Shown here piece after piece: positions 7,690-13,785 of a stretch of DNA of 15,470 nt (its first letter is position 1; each line of letters starts with the position of its first letter). A program made the translations under genes and the position numbers. The stretch is from Bacillota bacterium (GTDB taxonomy: Bacteria; Bacillota; Clostridia; Peptostreptococcales; Anaerovoracaceae). The stretch spans positions 1-15,470 of the forward strand of contig JABUTE010000244.1 in NCBI GenBank assembly GCA_021443825.1, read 5' to 3'. The notes below the pieces were generated by a model. That model did no database searches. It was given only the letters and a program-made list of their open reading frames with translations, and was not told where the DNA came from.

Positions 7690-8175
7690 TTACTTGTGAT
7701 AGCTTTCGTTGGCGTTGATCTTATAAGCGCGGTAGATCTGCTCCAGCAGCACCACCCGCATCATCTGATGGGGAAAGGTCATGGGCGAAAAGCTGAGGCG
7801 AAGATCCGCCTGCTGCAGCAGCTCCTGCGAAAGGCCCAAAGAGCCTCCGATGATAAAGACGATGCGGCTTTTGCCCGCAAGAGAGATCTCGCTGATCTTT
7901 TCTGCCAGCTGGGGAGAGCTGAGCATTTTGCCCTTCACATCCAGGGCGATCACATAGCTCTGTCCCAGAGCCTCCAGCCGCTTTTGCACGGCCCTGCTTT
8001 CGCTTTCGATCACCGCCTGCTCTTCGGCCGGGCCCGCCTTGTCGGGAAGCCGGCATTCGGGCAGCTCGGTCACGGTCAGCCGGCAGAAGCGGGAAAGCCG
8101 CTTGCTGTATTCTCCGGCAGCCTCCTGCCAGTATTTTTCTTTCAGTTTTCCGGTGCAGAGGATCTCGATATTCAT
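7690..8175 (-). CDS. rlmH: 23S rRNA (pseudouridine1915-N3)-methyltransferase RlmH
   Basis: This 161-residue protein matches the family's usual length of about 155-160. RlmH is a SPOUT-class enzyme that uses S-adenosylmethionine to methylate pseudouridine 1915 in helix 69 of 23S rRNA. The SAM-binding knot FIIGGSLGLS (108-116) and the family-defining tail LSFSPMTFPHQMMRVVLLEQIYRA with terminal SYHK are all present. The start codon overlaps the htrA stop (TGATG) and no strong ribosome binding site precedes it, so translation is probably coupled to htrA. The gene closes the Wal-type operon and ends before a bidirectional terminator. Linkage of rlmH to the walJ/htrA end of the wal cluster is also known in staphylococci and bacilli. 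Confidence 0.96.
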   Translation of the reverse strand: MNIEILCTGKLKEKYWQEAAGEYSKRLSRFCRLTVTELPECRLPDKAGPAEEQAVIESESRAVQKRLEALGQSYVIALDVKGKMLSSPQLAEKISEISLAGKSRIVFIIGGSLGLSQELLQQADLRLSFSPMTFPHQMMRVVLLEQIYRAYKINANESYHK

Positions 8176-9419
8176 CAGTTCTTCTGGGTATCAAAAATCA
8201 TTCCGTTGGTCAGGGTAACGTCGATCTCCAGGGTCTCGCCCTTGCGCAGCACCGTCAGGGTGACACTGTCACCGGGAAGAAAGCGCACCAGAAGGCTGTT
8301 CAGCTTGTTCATGGTGTTGACGGTGGTTCCGTTGAGACGGATGATGATGTCGCCCTCCTGAATGCCGGCAGCCTCTGCGCCGCCGCCTTCGGAAACATTG
8401 CTTACGTAGATGCCCTTATCGGTGCCGAAGTGGTCGATCAGGTCCTGGCTGGCGTAGCTTGTCTCTTCCAGCGCGCCGCCGGAGATGCCGATATAGGCCC
8501 GTTCAAACCGGCCGGTCTGAATGATCTGCTCGACGATGGGCTTTGCAACGTTGATGGGAATGGCAAAGCCCATGCCCTCACCGTCGCTGGCCTTTGCGGT
8601 GTTGATGCCGATCACCTCGCCCCTGCTGTTGAGCAGCGGGCCGCCGGAGTTGCCCGAGTTGATCGTCGCATCGGTCTGCAGCAGGCCCTCCATCGTCGTC
8701 GAAGAGGAAGCCGTTCCCACCTCGATGACCCGTTCCTTTCCGCTGATGATGCCCTGCGACATGGAGCGTTCGAACTCCAGACCCAAAGGATTGCCGATGG
8801 CGGCTGCATAAGAGCCGATCTTCAGCTGGTCGCTGTCACCCAGCTCGGCCGCGATCAGGTCGGTTCGGTCGATCTTAACGACGGCCAGATCGAGGGTGGA
8901 ATCGTTCCAAAGAACGGTGCCCTCCACATCGCTTCCGTCGTACAGGTTGACCAGGATCGAGGTGTATTCTCCGTCGTTGATCACGTGGGAATTGGTCAGG
9001 ATATAGCCTCTGGAATCGACGATGACACCGGTGCCGATGGCGGTGGATTCATAGGTCTGCGGGCCGTAGCCAAAGCCCCAGTTCCAGAAATTGCCCAGGC
9101 CGCCCAGGCCGCTGTAGCCGTCTGCCTGCGCATAGGTGGTGCTGATGCCGACCACCGAGGGCAGCACCTTCTCGGCAATGGCCTCAGCGATGGTGGAGTT
9201 TTCGCTTACGGTGATGATCTGCTGGCTGCTGCCGGGTGCCGGTGCTGTAAAGCCAAGCGATCCATCGGCCGCAGAAGTCGATTCGACCTTTGCCTGCGGC
9301 AGCGTGATATATCCGTTCTGCAGCAGATAGATTCCTGCCACACCGCCCCCCAGGCCGAAGCCGAAGGCGATCAAGGCTGCCAGAATGATGGCAGTTAACT
9401 GTGTTTTTGCATCTTTCAT
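8175..9419 (-). CDS. htrA: HtrA/DegP-type serine protease, membrane-anchored
   Basis: This 414-residue protein has an N-terminal membrane segment (about 8-33), a Ser/Pro-rich linker, a trypsin-like protease domain (about 75-295) and one PDZ domain (about 306-403). The catalytic triad is visible: His145 (LTNSHV), Asp177 (STLDLAVVKI) and Ser258 (INSGNSGGPLL). A glycine- and aromatic-rich loop (about 101-122) lies where the family's regulatory LA loop would be. HtrA proteases degrade or refold damaged exported proteins; here the active site should face outside. The same reading frame stays open further upstream, but ATG 9419 is the supported start: it follows GGGGAGG and encodes the membrane anchor, and upstream codons lie inside walJ. 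It overlaps the walJ stop by four bases (ATGA). It occupies the position of htrC in the Bacillus wal cluster. Confidence 0.95.
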   Translation of the reverse strand: MKDAKTQLTAIILAALIAFGFGLGGGVAGIYLLQNGYITLPQAKVESTSAADGSLGFTAPAPGSSQQIITVSENSTIAEAIAEKVLPSVVGISTTYAQADGYSGLGGLGNFWNWGFGYGPQTYESTAIGTGVIVDSRGYILTNSHVINDGEYTSILVNLYDGSDVEGTVLWNDSTLDLAVVKIDRTDLIAAELGDSDQLKIGSYAAAIGNPLGLEFERSMSQGIISGKERVIEVGTASSSTTMEGLLQTDATINSGNSGGPLLNSRGEVIGINTAKASDGEGMGFAIPINVAKPIVEQIIQTGRFERAYIGISGGALEETSYASQDLIDHFGTDKGIYVSNVSEGGGAEAAGIQEGDIIIRLNGTTVNTMNKLNSLLVRFLPGDSVTLTVLRKGETLEIDVTLTNGMIFDTQKN

Positions 9420-10243
9420 TTTTTTCCTCCCCTCTCTTTTATCATATAGAGAGGACTCATTTCTGTTCTGGACAGGGTCTCGAGCCTTGTCCCTTTTCCC
9501 AATGCAATGCCTTCTTCCTCGAGCATGTTCTGCACCGTGGTCAGCGCCAGCTGAGGAAAGTTGTTTTCCTTGCTCAGATGCGCCAGCAGCACCACCCGCT
9601 CCAGCTCGCGGCCGGAATCGGGCTCTTCGCAAAGAAGCCTTATCAGACCGTTTGCAGCCGCATCGTTGGAAAGGTGGCCTTTGTCACCGAGGATGCGCTG
9701 CTTCAGGAACCAGGGATACCTGCCGATGCGCAGGATGTTTTCATCGTGGTTGGATTCCAGCACCAGAATGTCGGCGCCCCGCATGCAGCGGTAGACCTCT
9801 TCGGTCAGGATGCCGGTGTCGGTAACGATGGAGATCTGCCGGTCCTCGCAGGAAAACCGAAAGCAGACAGGCTGGGCTGCGTCATGGGATACACAAAAGC
9901 TTTCCGCCGTGATATCGCCCACGGTCAGCTTCTGACCGGGCTGAATGAGGCGAAGGTCTTTTATGTCCTCACGGCCTATGCCGTCTGCCGTGCCTTCTGT
10001 AGCAAACACAGGAAGGCCCCGCTTTTTCAGCAGCACCCGCAGCCCCTTGATGTGATCCTGATGCTCGTGGGTGATGAACACTCCCCTCAAGGCATCCAGA
10101 CCGATGCCGAATTCCGAAAGCCGCTGCTCGATCTGCCTGGCACTGATGCCGGCGTCGACGAGAAGCGCGGTAGTTTCCGACAGGACAAGGTAGCTGTTGC
10201 CGCTGCTCCCACTGGATAGAGAACATATTGCAAGATTCTTCAT
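9416..10243 (-). CDS. walJ: WalJ/YycJ-type metallo-beta-lactamase-fold hydrolase
   Basis: This 275-residue cytoplasmic protein has the metallo-beta-lactamase fold. The opening AICSLSSGSSGNSYLV is typical of YycJ/WalJ. The metal-binding motif THEHQDH gives His59, His61, Asp63 and His64. Further conserved points are His120 (SHDA), Asp142 (TDTG), ESNHD (163-167) and GHLSN (189-193). The family is thought to act as a nuclease or phosphodiesterase; a role in DNA repair or coordinating division has been proposed, but its substrate is not settled. Its 3' end overlaps htrA (ATGA). It starts 91 bases after walI, the largest gap in this operon, and has only a weak ribosome binding site, so this junction could carry a separate signal. 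Identification rests on both motif and neighbours. Confidence 0.93.
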   Translation of the reverse strand: MKNLAICSLSSGSSGNSYLVLSETTALLVDAGISARQIEQRLSEFGIGLDALRGVFITHEHQDHIKGLRVLLKKRGLPVFATEGTADGIGREDIKDLRLIQPGQKLTVGDITAESFCVSHDAAQPVCFRFSCEDRQISIVTDTGILTEEVYRCMRGADILVLESNHDENILRIGRYPWFLKQRILGDKGHLSNDAAANGLIRLLCEEPDSGRELERVVLLAHLSKENNFPQLALTTVQNMLEEEGIALGKGTRLETLSRTEMSPLYMIKERGGKK

Positions 10244-10334
10244 TGCGTCTTTAGTATTGCCTTTCCCTGTGAAGAAAACATGTTGAAATGATTAACAGTT
10301 GATTAGGATTGCCCCTTGCTTTGTGTGAAGAGAC

Positions 10335-10868
10335 CTACTGGGCAAAGGCATTCTCGTAGAAGATGCCCCGGTCCGTTACGACCTGCCAGGAAGGAACCGC
10401 CGTATCCTGCTTCTGATCGGCAGCAAGGCCGGTGCGGTCTACCAGATAGAGGAGGCGGATGCTGCTGACGGAAAGCCCCTGCAGCCGGTCTGCAGGAAGC
10501 TCTGCGATCAGCCGGTGAAGAGCGTCGGAGGCGGTCAGCACGCTGCCCCTGTTTTCGCCCACCGAATCGGGCTTTGCCAGATAGCCGTCCTGGCCGGTGA
10601 CCACGATGGGATAACCGTCTTTTGTTTCATAAGGCTCGCCGCTTTCCTTTTCCATGGTCACAAAGACCACGGGCAGCTTTTCCGCAGAGGAAGGCAGCGG
10701 GCAGAGCAGCTCAACGCCCAGATATTCCATATAGCGCACCGTATCCTCGGCAGCCGCCTGCCTTCGGGCCTTTTCGCCGGTCTGCTGCGACACATACATA
10801 TAGCCGAGAAACAGATTGGCTGCCACCAGGGCTGCGATGATGATGTATTTGGCTCTCGACCAGTCCAT
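10335..10868 (-). CDS. walI: WalI/YycI-like membrane regulator
   Basis: This 177-residue protein has a short cytoplasmic start (MDWSRAK, the characteristic YycI N-terminus), one membrane helix (about 7-25) and an extracytoplasmic domain of about 150 residues. In Bacillus, WalI forms a complex with WalH and the sensor kinase WalK and modulates WalRK signalling; in staphylococci the pair activates it. The start codon overlaps the walH stop by one base (TAATG), so the two are translationally coupled. It is shorter than typical Bacillus WalI (roughly 280 residues), so part of the second lobe may be missing. Assignment rests on the N-terminal signature, topology and its place between walH and walJ; the outer domain alone would not be diagnostic. 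Confidence 0.8.
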   Translation of the reverse strand: MDWSRAKYIIIAALVAANLFLGYMYVSQQTGEKARRQAAAEDTVRYMEYLGVELLCPLPSSAEKLPVVFVTMEKESGEPYETKDGYPIVVTGQDGYLAKPDSVGENRGSVLTASDALHRLIAELPADRLQGLSVSSIRLLYLVDRTGLAADQKQDTAVPSWQVVTDRGIFYENAFAQ

Positions 10869-12286
10869 TAAGCCCCCTTTCTCGCAAAGCCCAGCGGCGT
10901 TGCGGTATAAAGATCGAAATAAAACCGGGTCCCGTTCTTCATCTGCAGCACCCAGCAGGGCAGCAGCTCCCCGTTCTTATCGGAGGCATAATAGCCGGGA
11001 ACCAGGGTCAGCGCCTGCTGTGACGCCGTTTCAAAGGCTTCGTCTGAGGCGACGGCCAGGGTATTGTTGCTTAAAATGTTATAGATGTGATTGCTGTTGT
11101 TTGCGATGACATTGGCAGGCTGCGCGGCTTCCTTCTGGTCGGCAGCAGCGGCAGGCTGCGCTTCGATCAGGCGGCGAAGCATTTCCGTTACCGATCCACC
11201 TACCACCGTCACCTGGGCAAAGCAGATATCGTCGCCGAAAATGCGGGTATTTCCGCTCATCAGGCCGAAATAGAAGGTGCGAGCCCGAACTCTTCCCGCG
11301 CCGGTCTCGTCGTAGTCTATCAGCACGATAGAAAGGTCGCCCGTATCCAGGCCGCCCCATTGGCTCAGGCTCTGCAGGGCCGAGGTAAGGTCGTCGAACA
11401 GGCCGGTCGCATCTTTTCCTTCGGAATCGGTCCGGTAGACATACCGTCCGGCGATGGATGCATAAAAGGTCTTTTCTCCGTACCCATACATGTAGGTCAC
11501 ATTGCCGTAGGTATCGGTGATCCTTCTTACGAAATCGAAGGTGTCGCCGAAGATGCGCTCTGCGATGGTGCTTCCCTTCTGGATGTAGCGGCCGCCCCCT
11601 TCTGCCGTATAGGCTGCAGGCGCCAGGCTGCTTTCGGCAGAAAGGCAGATCAGCGCGTCGCCGCCCCCCAGGATGTCGCTTCCCGCATAGCAGGGCGATA
11701 AGGGCGTTCCGGCGGCTGCTGCAACGGCTGCGACGGCATCGCGGGCCTCGCTGCAGACGATCCGGTAAAACTTGCCGGCGCTGCGGTCGACGACGAAAAA
11801 GCTTTCTGCCGACGCGGTGCTGAAGGCCAGGGTGTCAAAGAGGATCTCCTCTACGCCGTCGGGCGAGCGTCCGCAGAAATATCGGCAAAAATCCGCCAGA
11901 GGAAAGCCGTAGCCCATTTCCAGCTGCACCGATTCCCAGCCGGCCATCGCCTGCTGATACAAAGAGGCAGAGATCGCCTGGACCGTATAGGAATCCTGGG
12001 CAAGAAACGCCCCCAGCTCCTGCTGGGCCGCGGTCATCATGGCATCGGCTCCGTCGGTGTACATGACAAAGGAGCCGTCTCCGGCAGACACCGCGCCGTA
12101 CAGAGGCTGCACCAGCTGCTGCGCCTGTGGAAGCTCTTTCGACGAAGAGGTCAGATCGCGCAGCACATCGGCGCCGATATTCTTCAGATCGGGCGTCCAG
12201 AGCAAATATAAAAGTAGTATTGCCGTTAAAAACAATACTACTATGACCATATTTTTTAAGTTTTCGATCTTTCGGTTGATGCCCAT
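10868..12286 (-). CDS. walH: WalH/YycH-like membrane regulator
   Basis: This 472-residue protein has one N-terminal membrane helix (about 13-31) and a large extracytoplasmic domain, the topology of WalH/YycH. In characterised species WalH contacts the membrane part of WalK through its helix and tunes cell-wall-related gene expression. There is no enzymatic motif. It starts one base after the stop of the upstream secreted-protein gene without a clear ribosome binding site, and it overlaps walI at its end, so coupling on both sides is likely. The codons for the membrane helix are unusually AT-rich (TTA, ATA, CTA) compared with the GC-rich rest and contain a 10-base inverted repeat. Assignment depends on topology, length and adjacency to walI and walJ. 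Confidence 0.8.
   Translation of the reverse strand: MGINRKIENLKNMVIVVLFLTAILLLYLLWTPDLKNIGADVLRDLTSSSKELPQAQQLVQPLYGAVSAGDGSFVMYTDGADAMMTAAQQELGAFLAQDSYTVQAISASLYQQAMAGWESVQLEMGYGFPLADFCRYFCGRSPDGVEEILFDTLAFSTASAESFFVVDRSAGKFYRIVCSEARDAVAAVAAAAGTPLSPCYAGSDILGGGDALICLSAESSLAPAAYTAEGGGRYIQKGSTIAERIFGDTFDFVRRITDTYGNVTYMYGYGEKTFYASIAGRYVYRTDSEGKDATGLFDDLTSALQSLSQWGGLDTGDLSIVLIDYDETGAGRVRARTFYFGLMSGNTRIFGDDICFAQVTVVGGSVTEMLRRLIEAQPAAAADQKEAAQPANVIANNSNHIYNILSNNTLAVASDEAFETASQQALTLVPGYYASDKNGELLPCWVLQMKNGTRFYFDLYTATPLGFARKGA
12213..12242 (-). repeat. 10-base perfect inverted repeat inside the start of walH
   Basis: On the minus strand AGTAGTATTG (12233-12242) and CAATACTACT (12213-12222) flank a 10-base T-rich loop. 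They fall in codons about 15-25 of walH, which encode the membrane helix. On the mRNA they could form an AT-rich hairpin followed by a U-rich stretch. The DNA is a directly visible perfect dyad; any regulatory effect is inference. Confidence 0.6.
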
Positions 12287-12287
12287 A

Positions 12288-12926
12288 CTACTTGAACAGA
12301 TTCTTGATCAGGTTCTGAAGGAACTGGAGAGCGCTGTTCTGTCCGATGGTGAAGATGCCCTGCTTTTCTTCTTTCTTTTCCTGAACGGCAGCATAAGAGA
12401 CCTCGGCCTCGAGCACATTTCGGTCGTCATCCAGCGTCTCGACCCTGACCTTATACAGCCCGGGCTTTACATTGACCAGCTTTTTGGTATAAAAGCCGAT
12501 GCCTGCGGTGGGATTGGTATAAGATACAGGAGAGGCGAACACGCTGTCGTGAAATTCGGGGATCTCATCGCCGCTGCTGAAAAGCAGGGGCTGGCCGTCT
12601 TCATCGGTGCGGTTTCCGGAAGAGATCAGCGCCATATCGTCGGCCGTAAGAGAAGACGCGTCGAAATCGCTGAAGGAGATCTCGGTATAGGTGGTGCCGT
12701 CGGTTCGGGTCACCTCGGTGCGGCTTTCCAGCTGCTCTTTATAGACGGTGATGGTCACCGGGTTCTGATCGTTCAGCTTGACAGAAATGAGGAGACTGTC
12801 TGCCACAACGATGGAATTTTCGGCAGGGCTTACGATATTTGCAGCAAACGCCGTATTGCCCGCCAGCAGCATGAACACCAGCAGCAAAGCAAAAATGCGG
12901 GTCGCCTTTGTAAATTGCCTTGACAT
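12288..12926 (-). CDS. Secreted protein of unknown function, first gene of the Wal-type operon
   Basis: The 212-residue product was not recognised as a known family. A classic signal peptide (positive start, hydrophobic core at about 11-23, AFA before a likely cut near residue 28) shows export. The mature part begins NIVSPAENSIVVADSLLISVKL and has the alternating pattern of beta-sandwich or Ig-like domains (about 30-180). A charged linker (KKEEKQ, about 183-189) and a short amphipathic C-terminal helix (about 197-212) follow. ATG 12926 is chosen because AGGAGG lies 4 bases before it and the signal peptide starts there; the frame is open upstream, but that would put charged residues ahead of it. 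It is separated from walH by one base and driven by the WalR-box promoter region, so a role in envelope sensing or wall maintenance with WalH/WalI is inferred. Confidence 0.88.
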   Translation of the reverse strand: MSRQFTKATRIFALLLVFMLLAGNTAFAANIVSPAENSIVVADSLLISVKLNDQNPVTITVYKEQLESRTEVTRTDGTTYTEISFSDFDASSLTADDMALISSGNRTDEDGQPLLFSSGDEIPEFHDSVFASPVSYTNPTAGIGFYTKKLVNVKPGLYKVRVETLDDDRNVLEAEVSYAAVQEKKEEKQGIFTIGQNSALQFLQNLIKNLFK

Positions 12927-12930
12927 AGCT

Positions 12931-12938
12931 CCTCCTTT
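12931..12938 (-). promoter_or_regulatory. Strong ribosome binding site fixing the start of the secreted-protein gene
   Basis: AAAGGAGG on the minus strand, with AGGAGG four bases before ATG 12926. It is the strongest ribosome binding site in the window and decides this start over the upstream in-frame codons. Confidence 0.85.
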
Positions 12939-12963
12939 CCATGTATTTTTTAACAAAAGTACG

Positions 12964-12996
12964 ACAATTGATCAGAGTCGCCCTCTGATACATTGT
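12964..12996. repeat. 14-base imperfect dyad just after the Wal-operon promoter
   Basis: The arms 12964-12977 and 12983-12996 pair at 12 of 14 positions around a 5-base loop; the only two mismatches are adjacent (12969-12970 against 12990-12991). The inner seven pairs (ATCAGAG with CTCTGAT) and the outer five (ACAAT with ATTGT) are perfect. Given the -10 at 12999-13004, transcription should begin near 12992, so the dyad sits at the very 5' end of the mRNA. It could be an operator or a 5' stabilising hairpin. It is not followed by a T run in either direction, so it is not a standard terminator. Confidence 0.6.
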
Positions 12997-12998
12997 TC

Positions 12999-13027
12999 AG
13001 TATACTGGAGAAATGTTACAGAAATAT
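12999..13027 (-). promoter_or_regulatory. Probable activator-dependent promoter of the secreted protein-walHIJ-htrA-rlmH operon
   Basis: On the minus strand a good -10 (TATACT, 12999-13004) is present, but the 16-18 base window upstream holds no recognisable -35 (ATATTT or similar). The WalR-type direct repeat covers that position. A good -10 with a missing -35 under an activator site is the usual layout for OmpR-family activation. The promoter lies about 66 bases upstream of the first start codon. Confidence 0.55.
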
Positions 13028-13053
13028 TACAAATGATTTAAGCAGGATTTACA
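13010..13053 (-). promoter_or_regulatory. WalR-type binding box within tandem 11-base repeats
   Basis: On the minus strand TGTAAT (13026-13031), five bases, then TGTAAC (13015-13020) is a perfect match to the published WalR consensus TGTWAH-N5-TGTWAH. The 11-base units beginning at 13031 and 13020 match at 10 of 11 positions (TGTAAYATTTC). Two units upstream continue in phase: 13042 begins CTTAAA (a partial match) and 13053 begins TGTAAA (a perfect half-site). The array thus spans four helical turns upstream of the -10. WalR itself is not encoded in the window. Confidence 0.7.
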
Positions 13054-13061
13054 GATAACCT

Positions 13062-13598
13062 ATGAAGATCGTCAATATCTATACCGACGGAGCCTGCTCC
13101 GGAAACCAGAACGAAAACAACAAAGGCGGCTGGGGCTGCGTGCTGGAATTTTCCGGCATTGAAAAGGAGCTTTCCGGCGGAGAAAAGAACACCACCAACA
13201 ACCGCATGGAGCTGACGGCTCTGATCGCCGGCCTCTCGGCTTTGAAGGAGAAGGGGCTGCAGCTTCGCATCTTTTCTGACAGCTCCTATCTGGTCAACTG
13301 CTTTAAAAACAGATGGTATGTCAACTGGCAGAACAACGGCTGGAAGACGGCCGCCAAAGCCCCGGTCGAGAACCGGGATCTGTGGATGCAGCTGCTGGAG
13401 CTTCTGCAGGGGCAGCAATATGCCTTTTATCTTGTAAAGGGGCATCTGCCTGCCGACGCATCGCAGGATAAGCTGCATAAGGCCTACGAAAAGTTTCAGG
13501 AGCATAACGGGCCCTTCGATTTTGAGGAATTCCGCCTGGTGGTAACCTACAATAACCGCTGCGACAAGCTGGCCACCGAAGCGGCAGCTGCGTTATAA
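13062..13598 (+). CDS. rnhA: Ribonuclease HI with enlarged C-terminal loop
   Basis: This 178-residue enzyme cuts the RNA strand of RNA-DNA hybrids, clearing primers and R-loops. All four catalytic carboxylates are visible: Asp9 (YTDGACSGN), Glu50 (NNRMELTA), Asp73 (SDSSY) and Asp168 (NNRCDKLA). The segment WYVNWQNNGWKTAAKAPVENRDLW (85-108) is the basic substrate-binding region. At 178 residues it is longer than the usual 150 or so because about 25-30 residues are inserted between the KGH motif (126-128) and the last catalytic Asp; normally these are separated by only about a dozen residues. The ATG is preceded only by a weak, distant AGGA. It stands alone on the plus strand, divergent from the Wal-type operon, and its upstream region overlaps the WalR-type array. 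Confidence 0.94.
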   Translation: MKIVNIYTDGACSGNQNENNKGGWGCVLEFSGIEKELSGGEKNTTNNRMELTALIAGLSALKEKGLQLRIFSDSSYLVNCFKNRWYVNWQNNGWKTAAKAPVENRDLWMQLLELLQGQQYAFYLVKGHLPADASQDKLHKAYEKFQEHNGPFDFEEFRLVVTYNNRCDKLATEAAAAL

Positions 13599-13711
13599 AT
13601 CTCCCGTTTCGAATGCCGCGCCTCGCGTCAGCGCTAACCCACTGTGAGCCTTGGAATTCCAACGGTTTTGACGGCTTGTGCCACCACGTTCTGATCTGTA
13701 TCTTAAACAGC
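13599..13711. other. 113-base intergenic stretch with a 12-base palindrome, no gene recognised
   Basis: Between the rnhA stop and its terminator hairpin no open frame, tRNA or known RNA could be recognised. It contains a perfect 12-base palindrome, TTGGAATTCCAA, at 13651-13662. Short complementary pairs also flank it (CGTCA near 13626-13630 with TGACG near 13670-13674). It may be a structured 3' untranslated region or a small RNA, but nothing proves this. Confidence 0.4.
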
Positions 13712-13741
13712 AAGAGCCTCCCTTTGCGGGAGGCTCTTTTT
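13712..13741 (+). terminator. Strong intrinsic terminator downstream of rnhA
   Basis: An 11-base perfect stem (13712-13722 with 13728-13738) and a 5-base loop (TTTGC) are followed on the plus strand by T residues to 13741. On the minus strand only two T follow the stem, so it serves the converging decarboxylase transcript poorly. It lies 113 bases after the rnhA stop. Confidence 0.9.
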
Positions 13742-13785
13742 ATTTCACCGAAGGGCTTCAGGCTCTTTTGCGCCCGGCGCGCCTG

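Noticed and set aside
7690..7720. Possible cassette insertion at the 3' end of rlmH, the site used by staphylococcal SCC elements
   Set aside because: The rlmH end is intact and followed directly by a terminator and a host-like gene; no repeat of the end sequence or recombinase gene was seen.
8430..9398. 322-residue plus-strand open frame opposite htrA
   Set aside because: The HtrA triad and PDZ domain prove the minus-strand frame; no ribosome binding site or domain supports the opposite one.
9420..9632. 71-codon upstream extension of htrA
   Set aside because: The extra codons lie inside walJ in another frame and give an Arg/Ala/Gly-rich sequence. ATG 9419 has a GGGGAGG site and starts directly before the membrane anchor.
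13600..13625. TTCGAAT resembling a tRNA T-loop
   Set aside because: The flanking bases do not form the required 5-pair stem and no acceptor, D or anticodon arm could be placed.
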